Assembly (NCBI GenBank): GCA_030627065.1
Contig: DAOUSV010000026.1
Location: 1 to 13,460 of the forward strand
Reading direction: 5' to 3'
From: Piscirickettsiaceae bacterium
GTDB taxonomy: Bacteria > Pseudomonadota > Gammaproteobacteria > Nitrosococcales > Methylophagaceae
Length of the DNA stretch: 13,460 bases
The translations under genes and the position numbers were made by a program. The number at the start of each line of letters is the position of its first letter. Position 1 is the first letter of the stretch. This document shows, one piece after another, positions 7,066 to 13,460 of this stretch. The notes beneath the pieces are model-generated. The model was not told the DNA's origin, made no database searches, and worked only from the letters and a program-made list of their open reading frames with translations.

Positions 7066-8055
7066 ATGACAAGAAAAACTATGACACGCCTAAATGAAAT
7101 CCACCACTGGCTTGAAGATGTCTTATCTTCAAGCGGTTATCAACTTGATATCGCCTCTGCGGATGCCAGCTTTCGCCGTTATTTTCGTGTTACGTTTAAG
7201 AGAAAAACATTGATTTTAATGGATGCGCCACCGGAAAAAGAAAACACACAGCCATTCATTACTATTGCTGAGTTTTTATATCAAAACAATGTTCATGTAC
7301 CTAAGATTGAAGCCCAAAATACCCAAATGGGCTTCTTACTCTTATCTGATTTTGGGAGTAAGGCCTATTTGGATGAGTTGACTACCGACTCTGCTGACAC
7401 GCTATATTCTTTAGCCATAAATAGTATTGTTGATATTCAGCATTGCCCGCTCAATACCATTGATTTACCACATTATGATCGTACTTTATTACAACAAGAA
7501 CTGGATTTATTCCCTACTTGGTTTTTAGATAAACACCTATCCGTTACCACGCCTGATTTTTTACAAGATACTTTTGATATCCTAATTAACAATGCACTTG
7601 AACAACCTAAAGTGGTTGTTCATCGTGATTATCATTCACGTAACTTAATGCATACGGCAGAAAACTCACCAGGAATTATTGATTTTCAAGATGCGGTTAT
7701 CGGTCCGGTTAGCTACGATCTGGTATCACTGTTACGAGATTGTTATATCTCATGGCCTGACCAAAAACTAGAGCAATGGATTAAATACTATTTCTCTCAG
7801 GCTCAGAAACAAGACTTATTAAGCAATGTTTCAATAGAACAATTTACACGCTGGTTTGATTTAATGGGCTTGCAACGACACATCAAAGTATTAGGTATCT
7901 TTGCCAGATTAAATTATCGTGATAACAAGCCTAACTACATGAATGACTTGCCATTAACATTAAATTATGTTCGAAAAGTTAGCGGTAAGTATCCTGAGTT
8001 TCATCAGCTACATGACTTTCTATCACAGCAACAATCAATAGTGGCGATAGAATGA
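7066..8055 (+). CDS. amgK: Anomeric N-acetylmuramate/N-acetylglucosamine kinase (AmgK)
   Basis: AmgK phosphorylates free MurNAc (and GlcNAc) at C1, the first step of the recycling route that bypasses de novo UDP-MurNAc synthesis. The 329-residue protein has the aminoglycoside phosphotransferase-like kinase fold. The N-terminal SADASFRRYFRV (31-42) and LMDAPP (51-56) are typical of AmgK. The catalytic loop is HRDYHSRN (186-193) with D188 as base, and the metal-binding DFQD lies at 206-209, followed by GPVSYDLVSLLRD. The assignment is strengthened by murU, whose ATG overlaps the stop as ATGA. ATG at 7066 has no strong ribosome site; an in-frame ATG at 7081 would give a protein 5 residues shorter and is about equally plausible. 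Confidence 0.9.
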   Translation: MTRKTMTRLNEIHHWLEDVLSSSGYQLDIASADASFRRYFRVTFKRKTLILMDAPPEKENTQPFITIAEFLYQNNVHVPKIEAQNTQMGFLLLSDFGSKAYLDELTTDSADTLYSLAINSIVDIQHCPLNTIDLPHYDRTLLQQELDLFPTWFLDKHLSVTTPDFLQDTFDILINNALEQPKVVVHRDYHSRNLMHTAENSPGIIDFQDAVIGPVSYDLVSLLRDCYISWPDQKLEQWIKYYFSQAQKQDLLSNVSIEQFTRWFDLMGLQRHIKVLGIFARLNYRDNKPNYMNDLPLTLNYVRKVSGKYPEFHQLHDFLSQQQSIVAIE

Positions 8056-8717
8056 AAGTCATCATTCTATCCGCAGGCCGTGGTGAACGTTTACGCCCTC
8101 TTACTGATCACACGCCAAAGCCTTTATTACAAGCAGGCAAACAGCGTTTAATTGAATACACTATTCAATCATTAGTTAAAGCCGGTTTTAAAGATATTGT
8201 TATCAATACGGCACATTTAGCCAAACAGTTTCCTGAGATACTCGGTGATGGACAAAAGTACGGTGCCCAAATTACCTATTCGCCTGAACAAGAAGGTGGA
8301 TTAGAAACAGCGGGCGGTATCATTAATGCCCTGCCATTATTAGGCAGTGAACCTTTTCTTGTTGTAAATGGTGATATTTGGACAAACTATCCATTTGAAA
8401 ATATAACAACACTTGCAGAAAATAAGCTATGTCACCTTATTCTTGTATCAAACCCTCAACATCATCCACAGGGTGATTTTGCACTGTCTTCATCATTGAT
8501 TAGCCTCAATGGCAATGATAAATACACCTATAGTGGCATTGGAGTTTATCATCCAAAGATGTTTGCTGATTATGATGTACAACGACTTGCTCTTAAGCCG
8601 TTATTACTCAAAGTCATTGAACTACAACAAGCCTATGGTGAAATATACCAAGGAAAGTGGTCAGATATTGGTACTGTCGAACGCTTACAGGAATTAACGT
8701 CTCAACTTAACGGTTAG
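8052..8717 (+). CDS. murU: N-acetylmuramate alpha-1-phosphate uridylyltransferase (MurU)
   Basis: MurU transfers UMP from UTP to MurNAc-1-phosphate to give UDP-MurNAc, completing the salvage begun by AmgK. The 221-residue protein is a sugar-phosphate nucleotidyltransferase with the signature LSAGRGERLRPLT (6-18) and TPKPLL (21-26). The uridine/metal site is VNGDIW with D108, YSPEQEGGLETAGGI (76-90) is close to Pseudomonas MurU, and WSDIGT (203-208) carries the second metal aspartate D205. It is short, as expected for MurU, without the C-terminal repeat domain of GlmU. It is translationally coupled to amgK by a 4-base overlap. Its last 11 bases overlap the end of argF on the other strand, with no terminator between them. 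Confidence 0.93.
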   Translation: MKVIILSAGRGERLRPLTDHTPKPLLQAGKQRLIEYTIQSLVKAGFKDIVINTAHLAKQFPEILGDGQKYGAQITYSPEQEGGLETAGGIINALPLLGSEPFLVVNGDIWTNYPFENITTLAENKLCHLILVSNPQHHPQGDFALSSSLISLNGNDKYTYSGIGVYHPKMFADYDVQRLALKPLLLKVIELQQAYGEIYQGKWSDIGTVERLQELTSQLNG

Positions 8718-9609
8718 CGAATAAAAACTCTAATAATGCCTTTTGAGCATGAAGACGATTTTCAGCTTCATTCCATACCACACTATTGGGATCATCCATT
8801 AATTCTGCTGATACTTCTTCACCACGATGTGCAGGTAAGCAATGCATGAACAAGGCATCACTATTTGCCTGAGCCATCACATCATGATTCACTTGGAAAT
8901 CAGCAAACGCATGTTCACGTTTCTTTTGTTCTTCTTCCTGGCCCATGCTGGCCCAAACATCAGTCACAACCAAGTCAGAACTTTGCACTGCTGCTCGCAC
9001 ATGATTAAACATGTTTATTGTCGCTGTAGATGAATCCACTATAGTTGCATCAGGCTCATAGCCAACAGGTGTCGCAATATTCAAGGTAAAACCAAATTGT
9101 TGCGCCGCATTAATATAGGAATGACACATATTATTGCCATCACCTACCCAAGTAACCGTTTTACCTTTAATAGAGCCGCGATTCTCAACATAAGTCTGCA
9201 TATCAGCCAATAACTGACATGGATGATAATCATCAGTTAATGCATTAATCACAGGTACTGACGAGTTTGCAGCAAAACGTTCAACCATATCATGCTCAAA
9301 GGTACGGATCATAACCGCATCAACCATGCTAGAGATCACACGAGCTGAATCTTCAATCGGTTCACCACGACCCAATTGTGTGTCATTTGGCGACATAAAG
9401 ATCGAACCACCACCAAATTGAACCATACCCGCTTCAAACGAAACTCGTGTTCGTGTAGATGATTTATCAAAAATCATCGCTAACACTTTATTCTTCAGTG
9501 GTTCGTAGATTTTACCCGCTTTCTGCATTCGTTTTAATTCGATTGCTCGGGTAATTAGCTGTTCTAATTCTGCAGGGCTTAAATCTTTTAAGGTTAAGAA
9601 ATGTCTCAT
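8707..9609 (-). CDS. argF: Ornithine carbamoyltransferase
   Basis: The enzyme makes citrulline from ornithine and carbamoyl phosphate, the sixth step of arginine synthesis. The 300-residue protein has the carbamoyl-phosphate motif STRTR (51-55), HPCQ (129-132), the ornithine-binding DVWASMGQE (217-225) and HCLPAHRGEEV (256-266), with the usual two-domain length. The ATG overlaps the argD stop as TAATG, so translation is likely coupled. Catabolic ArcB could look similar, but pairing with argD and the absence of arcA or arcC favour the biosynthetic role. Its 3' end overlaps murU on the opposite strand. Confidence 0.96.
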   Translation of the reverse strand: MRHFLTLKDLSPAELEQLITRAIELKRMQKAGKIYEPLKNKVLAMIFDKSSTRTRVSFEAGMVQFGGGSIFMSPNDTQLGRGEPIEDSARVISSMVDAVMIRTFEHDMVERFAANSSVPVINALTDDYHPCQLLADMQTYVENRGSIKGKTVTWVGDGNNMCHSYINAAQQFGFTLNIATPVGYEPDATIVDSSTATINMFNHVRAAVQSSDLVVTDVWASMGQEEEQKKREHAFADFQVNHDVMAQANSDALFMHCLPAHRGEEVSAELMDDPNSVVWNEAENRLHAQKALLEFLFANR

Positions 9610-10808
9610 TACGCTTCGTTCTCATTCGCTTGTGATACAAGAAAATCAATAATCGACTCACTGACCATTGCCACAATTTTATTTGCTTCATCTATATTAA
9701 TCATTAACGGCGGTAAAAGTCGAACCACATTATTCGCTGTTACATTAATAAGAATGCCTTTCTCTAATGCTATTTGAACAAGTTCTGTACATGGTACTGT
9801 TAACTGAATACCAAACATAAAGCCTAACGAACGGATTTCTTTTACATCATTTTGTTTAGATAAAGCCTGTTTAAAACCTTCAATAATATGAGTACTTATC
9901 GTATTAACATTATCAAGTAAGTTGTCTTTTTCAATGGTATTCAATACGGTCAATGCAGCTCTACATGCCAGAGGATTACCACCAAATGTCGAACCATGAT
10001 TACCTGCTTGCAAAATATCAACCGCATTGCCAGCAACTAAACAAGCACCGATAGGCATACCATTACCAAGACCTTTGGCAAGCATCATGACATCAGGCAA
10101 CAACGCTTCAGTATGTTGAAAAGCAAACATTTTACCGGTACGACCAATACCTGTTTGCACTTCATCTAACATCATTAATAATTTACGTTGCGTACACAAG
10201 TCACGTACATCTGCAAGATAATCATCTGCTGGAATTTTGATGCCGCCTTCACCCTGCACAGGCTCTAACATAACAGCAACTGCTTCAGGCCAATGACCGA
10301 TTGCCATACGCAAGGCATCAATATCGTTATAAGGAACACGTACAAAACCGGGAACTAAAGGCTCAAAACCAGCATGAACTTTTGCATTTCCTGTCGCAGT
10401 TAATGTCGCCATCGTTCTACCGTGAAAGCTATTGTCCATCACGATAATAACGGGCTTATCTATACCTTGCTCATGACCGTATTTACGGGCAATTTTGATC
10501 GCGGCTTCATTCGCTTCGGCACCAGAGTTACAGAAGAATACCTGCTCCATGCCTGATAAATCAGTTAACTTATCAGCAAGTTCAGTTTGTAAAGGAATAT
10601 GATAAAGATTGGATGTATGAATTAATGTAGCGGCTTGCTCAGAAATTGCGTGCGCTACAGCAGGATGTGCGTGACCTAAATTGCACACAGCAATACCACT
10701 TAAAGCATCAAGGTATTGTTTGCCGTTTGTGTCCGTCAACCATACGCCTTCGCCCTTGGTGAAAGCAACATCGAACCGTCCATACGTTGGCATGACTGAA
10801 TTTGTCAT
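9609..10808 (-). CDS. argD: Acetylornithine aminotransferase
   Basis: This PLP-dependent class III aminotransferase converts N-acetylglutamate semialdehyde to N-acetylornithine with glutamate as donor; many ArgD enzymes also serve lysine synthesis as succinyl-diaminopimelate aminotransferase. The 399-residue length is typical. Visible features are NSGAEANE (94-101), SFHGRTMATL (127-136), the cofactor-ring aspartate D215 in LDEVQTGIGRTG, and the Schiff-base lysine K245 in LAKGLGNGMPIGA. The ATG at 10808 is preceded by GGAG at 8-base spacing; a second in-frame Met at residue 6 is less well placed. It is first of a two-gene argDF unit. No ArgR-like operator was recognised in the short leader. 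Confidence 0.95.
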   Translation of the reverse strand: MTNSVMPTYGRFDVAFTKGEGVWLTDTNGKQYLDALSGIAVCNLGHAHPAVAHAISEQAATLIHTSNLYHIPLQTELADKLTDLSGMEQVFFCNSGAEANEAAIKIARKYGHEQGIDKPVIIVMDNSFHGRTMATLTATGNAKVHAGFEPLVPGFVRVPYNDIDALRMAIGHWPEAVAVMLEPVQGEGGIKIPADDYLADVRDLCTQRKLLMMLDEVQTGIGRTGKMFAFQHTEALLPDVMMLAKGLGNGMPIGACLVAGNAVDILQAGNHGSTFGGNPLACRAALTVLNTIEKDNLLDNVNTISTHIIEGFKQALSKQNDVKEIRSLGFMFGIQLTVPCTELVQIALEKGILINVTANNVVRLLPPLMINIDEANKIVAMVSESIIDFLVSQANENEA

Positions 10809-10845
10809 GTTCCATACTCCATTAATCTGCCTTATTTAAAGGCTT

Positions 10846-10881
10846 AAAACGAAAAATGGCAGTTTCAAATGAAACTGCCAT
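10846..10881 (-). terminator. Rho-independent terminator of sodB
   Basis: Positions 10856-10866 and 10871-10881 form a perfect 11-bp stem (ATGGCAGTTTC with GAAACTGCCAT) and an AAAT loop. Read on the minus strand, it is followed by TTTT, CG and TTTT (10855-10846), so it acts on transcripts coming from sodB. It lies 69 bases past the sodB stop codon and isolates sodB from argD. The plus strand has only a short A/T stretch after the stem and no T run, so it is one-directional. Confidence 0.88.
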
Positions 10882-10949
10882 AAATCTAAAGACGGAGAAT
10901 TTTATAGACTAATGCTAGCCTAAGCAAATTACTTATCTCTTATGCGGTT

Positions 10950-11531
10950 TTATGCTGCAAAGTTAGCGGCAACAAAATCCCAGTTAACAATTCCCCAGAA
11001 TGCTTCAACGTATTTTGGTCGTGCATTACGGAAATCAATATAGTAAGCATGTTCCCAAACATCACATGTTAATAGTGGTGTTTGGTCTGTAGTCAGAGGA
11101 GTAGCCGCATTGCTAGTGTTTACAATCTCTAAACTTCCATCAGCGTTTTTAACTAACCATGTCCAACCTGCACCAAAGTTAGTCGCAGCAGATGTTGCAA
11201 ACTTAGCTTTAAATTCATCAAATGAACCAAATGCAGCATCAATCGCAGTTGCTAAATCACCAGAAACAGCATCCTTACCTTCTGGTGTTAAACCGTTCCA
11301 GTAGAAAGTATGGTTCCAAATTTGCGCAGCATTATTAAAAATGCCACCGCTTGATTTCTTGATGATATCTTCTAACGATAAACCTTCAAACTCAGTACCA
11401 GGTACTAACTTATTCAAGTTAGTCACGTAAGTTTGGTGATGTTTACCATAGTGAAAACTAATTGTTTCTGCTGAAATGGTTGGTTCTAATGCATTATCTG
11501 CAAAAGGTAATGGTGGCAATTCGTAAGCCAT
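10950..11531 (-). CDS. sodB: Superoxide dismutase, iron type
   Basis: The cytosolic enzyme converts superoxide to oxygen and hydrogen peroxide. The 193 residues align throughout with E. coli SodB. Metal ligands are H27, H74, D157 and H161 (in FHYGKHH, IWNHTFYWNG and CDVWEHAYY). Gln70 in NNAAQIWNH is the outer-sphere glutamine position typical of Fe-SOD; Mn-SOD has it later, near residue 146. No signal peptide is present. The ATG follows an AGGAG site at 8-base spacing. It is probably monocistronic, bounded downstream by a strong terminator and upstream by a hairpin followed by a T-rich run. Regulation by iron (Fur or a RyhB-like RNA) is known in relatives but not visible here. Confidence 0.96.
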   Translation of the reverse strand: MAYELPPLPFADNALEPTISAETISFHYGKHHQTYVTNLNKLVPGTEFEGLSLEDIIKKSSGGIFNNAAQIWNHTFYWNGLTPEGKDAVSGDLATAIDAAFGSFDEFKAKFATSAATNFGAGWTWLVKNADGSLEIVNTSNAATPLTTDQTPLLTCDVWEHAYYIDFRNARPKYVEAFWGIVNWDFVAANFAA

Positions 11532-11540
11532 GGTGAAATC

Positions 11541-11572
11541 TCCTAAAAATAATAACCGAGTATTTATCTCGG
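11541..11572 (-). terminator. Terminator-like hairpin between rimI and sodB, in the sodB leader
   Basis: On the minus strand, CCGAG (11572-11568) and CTCGG (11560-11556) form a 5-bp stem with a 7-base AT loop, followed at once by TTATTATTTTT. This resembles a short intrinsic terminator. It could end the leuA-holD-rimI transcript, 42 bases past the rimI stop. However, the T-rich run joins directly to the sodB AGGAG ribosome site, so if the sodB promoter lies upstream (a weak TTGAAA at about 11594-11599 is possible) the hairpin is inside the sodB leader. Confidence 0.45.
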
Positions 11573-11613
11573 GATAGTCTAATCCAGCCCTACTTTCAAA
11601 GCAAGTAATGAGT

Positions 11614-12081
11614 TTAGCTATCTGAAAATAATGACATCAAATCCAAATCTAGGCCCATTAATATGGCATCTTCACGCCCATCTTTCCCAGGATAGTAATT
11701 TTTACGGACTGACATTTCATTAAACCCCGCGCTAATATAAAGTTGCTGGGCTCGCGTGTTTGAACTTCGCACTTCTAAAACGATAAGAACTGAAGAAATA
11801 CTATTAGCATAATCAATAATATGATTAAGGACTTCGCGACCAAGCCCTTGCTTCTGAGCACTTGGTTTCACACATATATTTAACAAATGAGCTTCATCAA
11901 CTACTTTCTGAACAATGGCATAAGCTTGTATTTCTTTGGCATCATCCACAAAAACCCATGCTCTATGTTTTGATTTCAAACAGCCTTCAAAGTTCTTTTG
12001 TGACCATGGAAATTGATTAGCAGATTGCTCAATATTAACGACATCAGCCATATCACTTTGATACATTTTACGTGACTTCAT
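11614..12081 (-). CDS. rimI: Ribosomal-protein-alanine N-acetyltransferase RimI
   Basis: RimI is a GNAT enzyme that acetylates the N-terminal alanine of ribosomal protein S18. From the ATG at 12081 the product has 155 residues, close to E. coli RimI (148). The acetyl-CoA loop is QKQGLG (76-81). The catalytic pair of E. coli RimI is kept at the same numbers, E103 in VLEVRSSN and Y115 in QLYISAGF. FPWSQKNF (24-31) and RKNYYPGKDGREDAI (126-140) are also characteristic. I chose this start because it overlaps the holD stop as TAATG and matches the family N-terminus; an upstream ATG at 12123 would add 14 residues and overlap holD by 43 bases. The gene is last in the leuA-holD-rimI run. Confidence 0.92.
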   Translation of the reverse strand: MKSRKMYQSDMADVVNIEQSANQFPWSQKNFEGCLKSKHRAWVFVDDAKEIQAYAIVQKVVDEAHLLNICVKPSAQKQGLGREVLNHIIDYANSISSVLIVLEVRSSNTRAQQLYISAGFNEMSVRKNYYPGKDGREDAILMGLDLDLMSLFSDS

Positions 12082-12560
12082 TACTGACTCAGTGTTGATT
12101 GTGCGAGCTGTAAATCTTGCCATGCTTCTGCCTTTTTCTCAGGCTCAGCAAGTAGCTCATTCAAACCAAAACTACACACAGTATTAATCTGTATTGTTTG
12201 AGTTTGATGTATTTCACCGCGGCTTATCGCTTGCTCACTTAGATCAGTGATTTCATCGCTCAAAACTAGCAATACTTTTTGCTTAGCATCTACAGATTGC
12301 AACTGTGGTAATTGTTCGGAACTAATTAATGCGACTTGCTCAGGGCTAACAGCAATTGCAGATAGCATGGCATACAATAACCGTTGCGCTTGCTCGCTAT
12401 GCTCTTTATTCACCAGTATAATCCAAGTACAGCGTAATAGCTGCTCACTGGCTTGTTCTGAAGCGGTTACTACTTCTGGCTCTTGTGCATTAGAGCGTAA
12501 CCGCCAGACAGGTATCCCCATTTCATTGAGCGAGGATAACTGTCTAGAAGTAAGTTCCAT
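12081..12560 (-). CDS. holD: DNA polymerase III psi subunit-like protein (HolD)
   Basis: The 159-residue product resembles HolD, the psi subunit that links the clamp-loader chi subunit to the pol III complex and, through chi, to SSB. Supporting features are the N-terminal LNEMGIPVWRLR (11-22, compare LQQLGITQWSLR in E. coli), LLYAMLSAIAVSPEQV (about 61-76), which matches the central VLRALTVSPDQV of E. coli, and a C-terminal GLNELLAEPEKKAEAW resembling DLRANPTARAALW. HolD diverges quickly, so overall identity is low, but the position immediately before rimI is the classic holD-rimI arrangement. Both ends are 1-base TAATG overlaps, with leuA upstream and rimI downstream. Confidence 0.75.
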   Translation of the reverse strand: MELTSRQLSSLNEMGIPVWRLRSNAQEPEVVTASEQASEQLLRCTWIILVNKEHSEQAQRLLYAMLSAIAVSPEQVALISSEQLPQLQSVDAKQKVLLVLSDEITDLSEQAISRGEIHQTQTIQINTVCSFGLNELLAEPEKKAEAWQDLQLAQSTLSQ

Positions 12561-13460
12561 TAAACTTGCGGATGTGCTCGTTCAGCAGGTAATAAGATCT
12601 TATTAAGGGCATTGATATATGCCTTCGCAGATGCAATCACAATATCGGTATCTGAACCTTGCCCACTAACGATGCGTCCACCTTTCTCAAGACGAACATT
12701 CACTTCACCTTGCGAATCTGTGCCGCTAGTGATGTTATTAACAGAATAAAGCTGTAACTCTGTTCCACTTTGAACAAGCTCTTCAATTGCACACAACGCC
12801 GCATCAACCGGACCACTGCCGGCCATTTCAACTTGCATTTCTTCATCATCAATACACAATGTGACCGAGGCAACGGGGGTTTCCCCAGTTTCACTGCATA
12901 CTTTTAATGATGTTAAACGAATTCGTTCATTGTCTAAGGTCACGGTATCACTGACTAACGCTTGTAAATCTTCATCAAAAATATCGTGTTTTTTATCCGC
13001 TAACTCTTTGAATTTTCTGAACACTTCATTTAAGTCAGCTTCTGTTTCAAACTCAGTACCTAACTGTTTTAAACGATTTTTAAATGCATTACGTCCCGAA
13101 TGTTTACCCATAACCATTCGGTTAGCATTCCAACCCACATCTTCAGCACGCATAATTTCGTATGTTTCACGGTTTTTCAACACACCATCTTGATGAATAC
13201 CCGATTCATGTGCAAAGGCATTCGCACCAACAATGGCTTTATTAGGCTGAACAGCGAAGCCCGTAATGCCGGATACTAAACGTGATGCAGCTAAGATCTG
13301 AGTGGTATCAATTGTTGTATCGACATCAAACATATCTTGGCGTGTACGTATTGCCATAACGACTTCTTCTAACGCCGCATTACCTGCACGCTCACCCAAA
13401 CCATTAATGGTACATTCAACCTGACGTGCGCCATTTAATACCGCAGATAAAGAGTTAGCT
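12560..13460 (-). CDS. leuA: 2-isopropylmalate synthase, C-terminal part (runs off the window)
   Basis: LeuA condenses 2-oxoisovalerate with acetyl-CoA, the first committed step of leucine synthesis. The last 300 codons are present and the reading frame stays open to the window edge, so the start lies outside. The stretch QVECTINGLGERAGN near the edge and ANAFAHESGIHQDG belong to the catalytic and linker part. The catalytic metal motif (HxHND) must lie beyond the edge. MGKHSGRNAFK is characteristic, and the final 130 or so residues form the LeuA dimer (leucine feedback) domain, ending near QGSDTDIVIASAKAYINALNK. A TTG at 13399 could be mistaken for a start but sits inside the conserved NGLGERAGN motif. 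The stop overlaps the holD start as TAATG. Confidence 0.95.
   Translation of the reverse strand, partial: ANSLSAVLNGARQVECTINGLGERAGNAALEEVVMAIRTRQDMFDVDTTIDTTQILAASRLVSGITGFAVQPNKAIVGANAFAHESGIHQDGVLKNRETYEIMRAEDVGWNANRMVMGKHSGRNAFKNRLKQLGTEFETEADLNEVFRKFKELADKKHDIFDEDLQALVSDTVTLDNERIRLTSLKVCSETGETPVASVTLCIDDEEMQVEMAGSGPVDAALCAIEELVQSGTELQLYSVNNITSGTDSQGEVNVRLEKGGRIVSGQGSDTDIVIASAKAYINALNKILLPAERAHPQV

Noticed and set aside
12082..12123. Upstream ATG giving a 169-residue RimI
   Set aside because: It would overlap holD by 43 bases and add residues absent from the family; the TAATG start at 12081 fits RimI length and catalytic residue numbering.
12247..12606. Cysteine-rich 119-codon plus-strand open frame over holD and the leuA end
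   Set aside because: The apparent Cys richness comes from the complement of Gln/Ala-rich holD codons; the holD frame has family similarity and coupled start and stop.
12861..13193. 110-codon plus-strand open frame opposite leuA
   Set aside because: It lies antisense to well-conserved leuA sequence, has no recognisable domain and no ribosome site, and its composition is what the complement of a coding strand gives.
1..13460. CRISPR arrays, insertion sequences, integrase-linked att sites at the tRNA, phage or toxin-antitoxin genes
   Set aside because: No spaced direct repeats, terminal inverted repeats, integrase or toxin-like genes were seen; the tRNA 3' end lies at the window edge, so an att duplication beyond it cannot be judged.

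Overview
The window looks like ordinary chromosomal DNA of an AT-rich gammaproteobacterium. FieF, YceF, RimI, HolD and Fe-SOD are close in sequence to their Enterobacterales or Pseudomonas counterparts, and the AmgK/MurU pair is typical of gammaproteobacteria that recycle cell wall by the Pseudomonas route. The base composition and the eukaryote-like phosphoglucomutase would fit marine lineages such as Methylophaga or Cycloclasticus, but that placement is inference. No mobile element, phage gene, CRISPR array or rRNA gene is visible.

Layout. Positions 1-100 hold a tRNA-Leu(UAG) on the minus strand with its own promoter. Positions 169-4111 hold four minus-strand genes, transcribed in the order fieF (Fe/Zn efflux), a membrane-anchored NERD-domain protein, a cytosolic 5'-nucleotidase related to vertebrate cN-I, and an HDOD-GAF signalling protein. 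The gaps are 40, 9 and 15 bases. Plus-strand genes pgm and yceF follow (4196-6433). A minus-strand gene for a small exported or anchored protein of unknown function (6487-7005) comes next and is divergent from amgK-murU (7066-8717). The 3' end of murU overlaps the 3' end of argF by 11 bases. argD-argF run on the minus strand (8707-10808), followed by sodB with a strong terminator (10846-11531), and finally leuA (partial), holD and rimI (11614-13460), joined by TAATG stop/start overlaps.

How the genes relate. AmgK and MurU convert recycled N-acetylmuramate to UDP-MurNAc. Pgm supplies glucose-1-phosphate for glycan synthesis. YceF removes non-canonical nucleotides. ArgD and ArgF are two steps of arginine synthesis, and LeuA is the entry to leucine synthesis. 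FieF and SodB both touch iron and oxidative stress but lie in separate units. HolD and RimI are a conserved neighbour pair (DNA polymerase III psi subunit and a ribosomal-protein acetyltransferase).

I found no clear new system. The points most worth a second look are the two-fold internal duplication in the cN-I-like nucleotidase, the apparently inactive NERD domain beside it, the unusual composition of that four-gene cluster, and a terminator-like hairpin just upstream of the sodB ribosome binding site.
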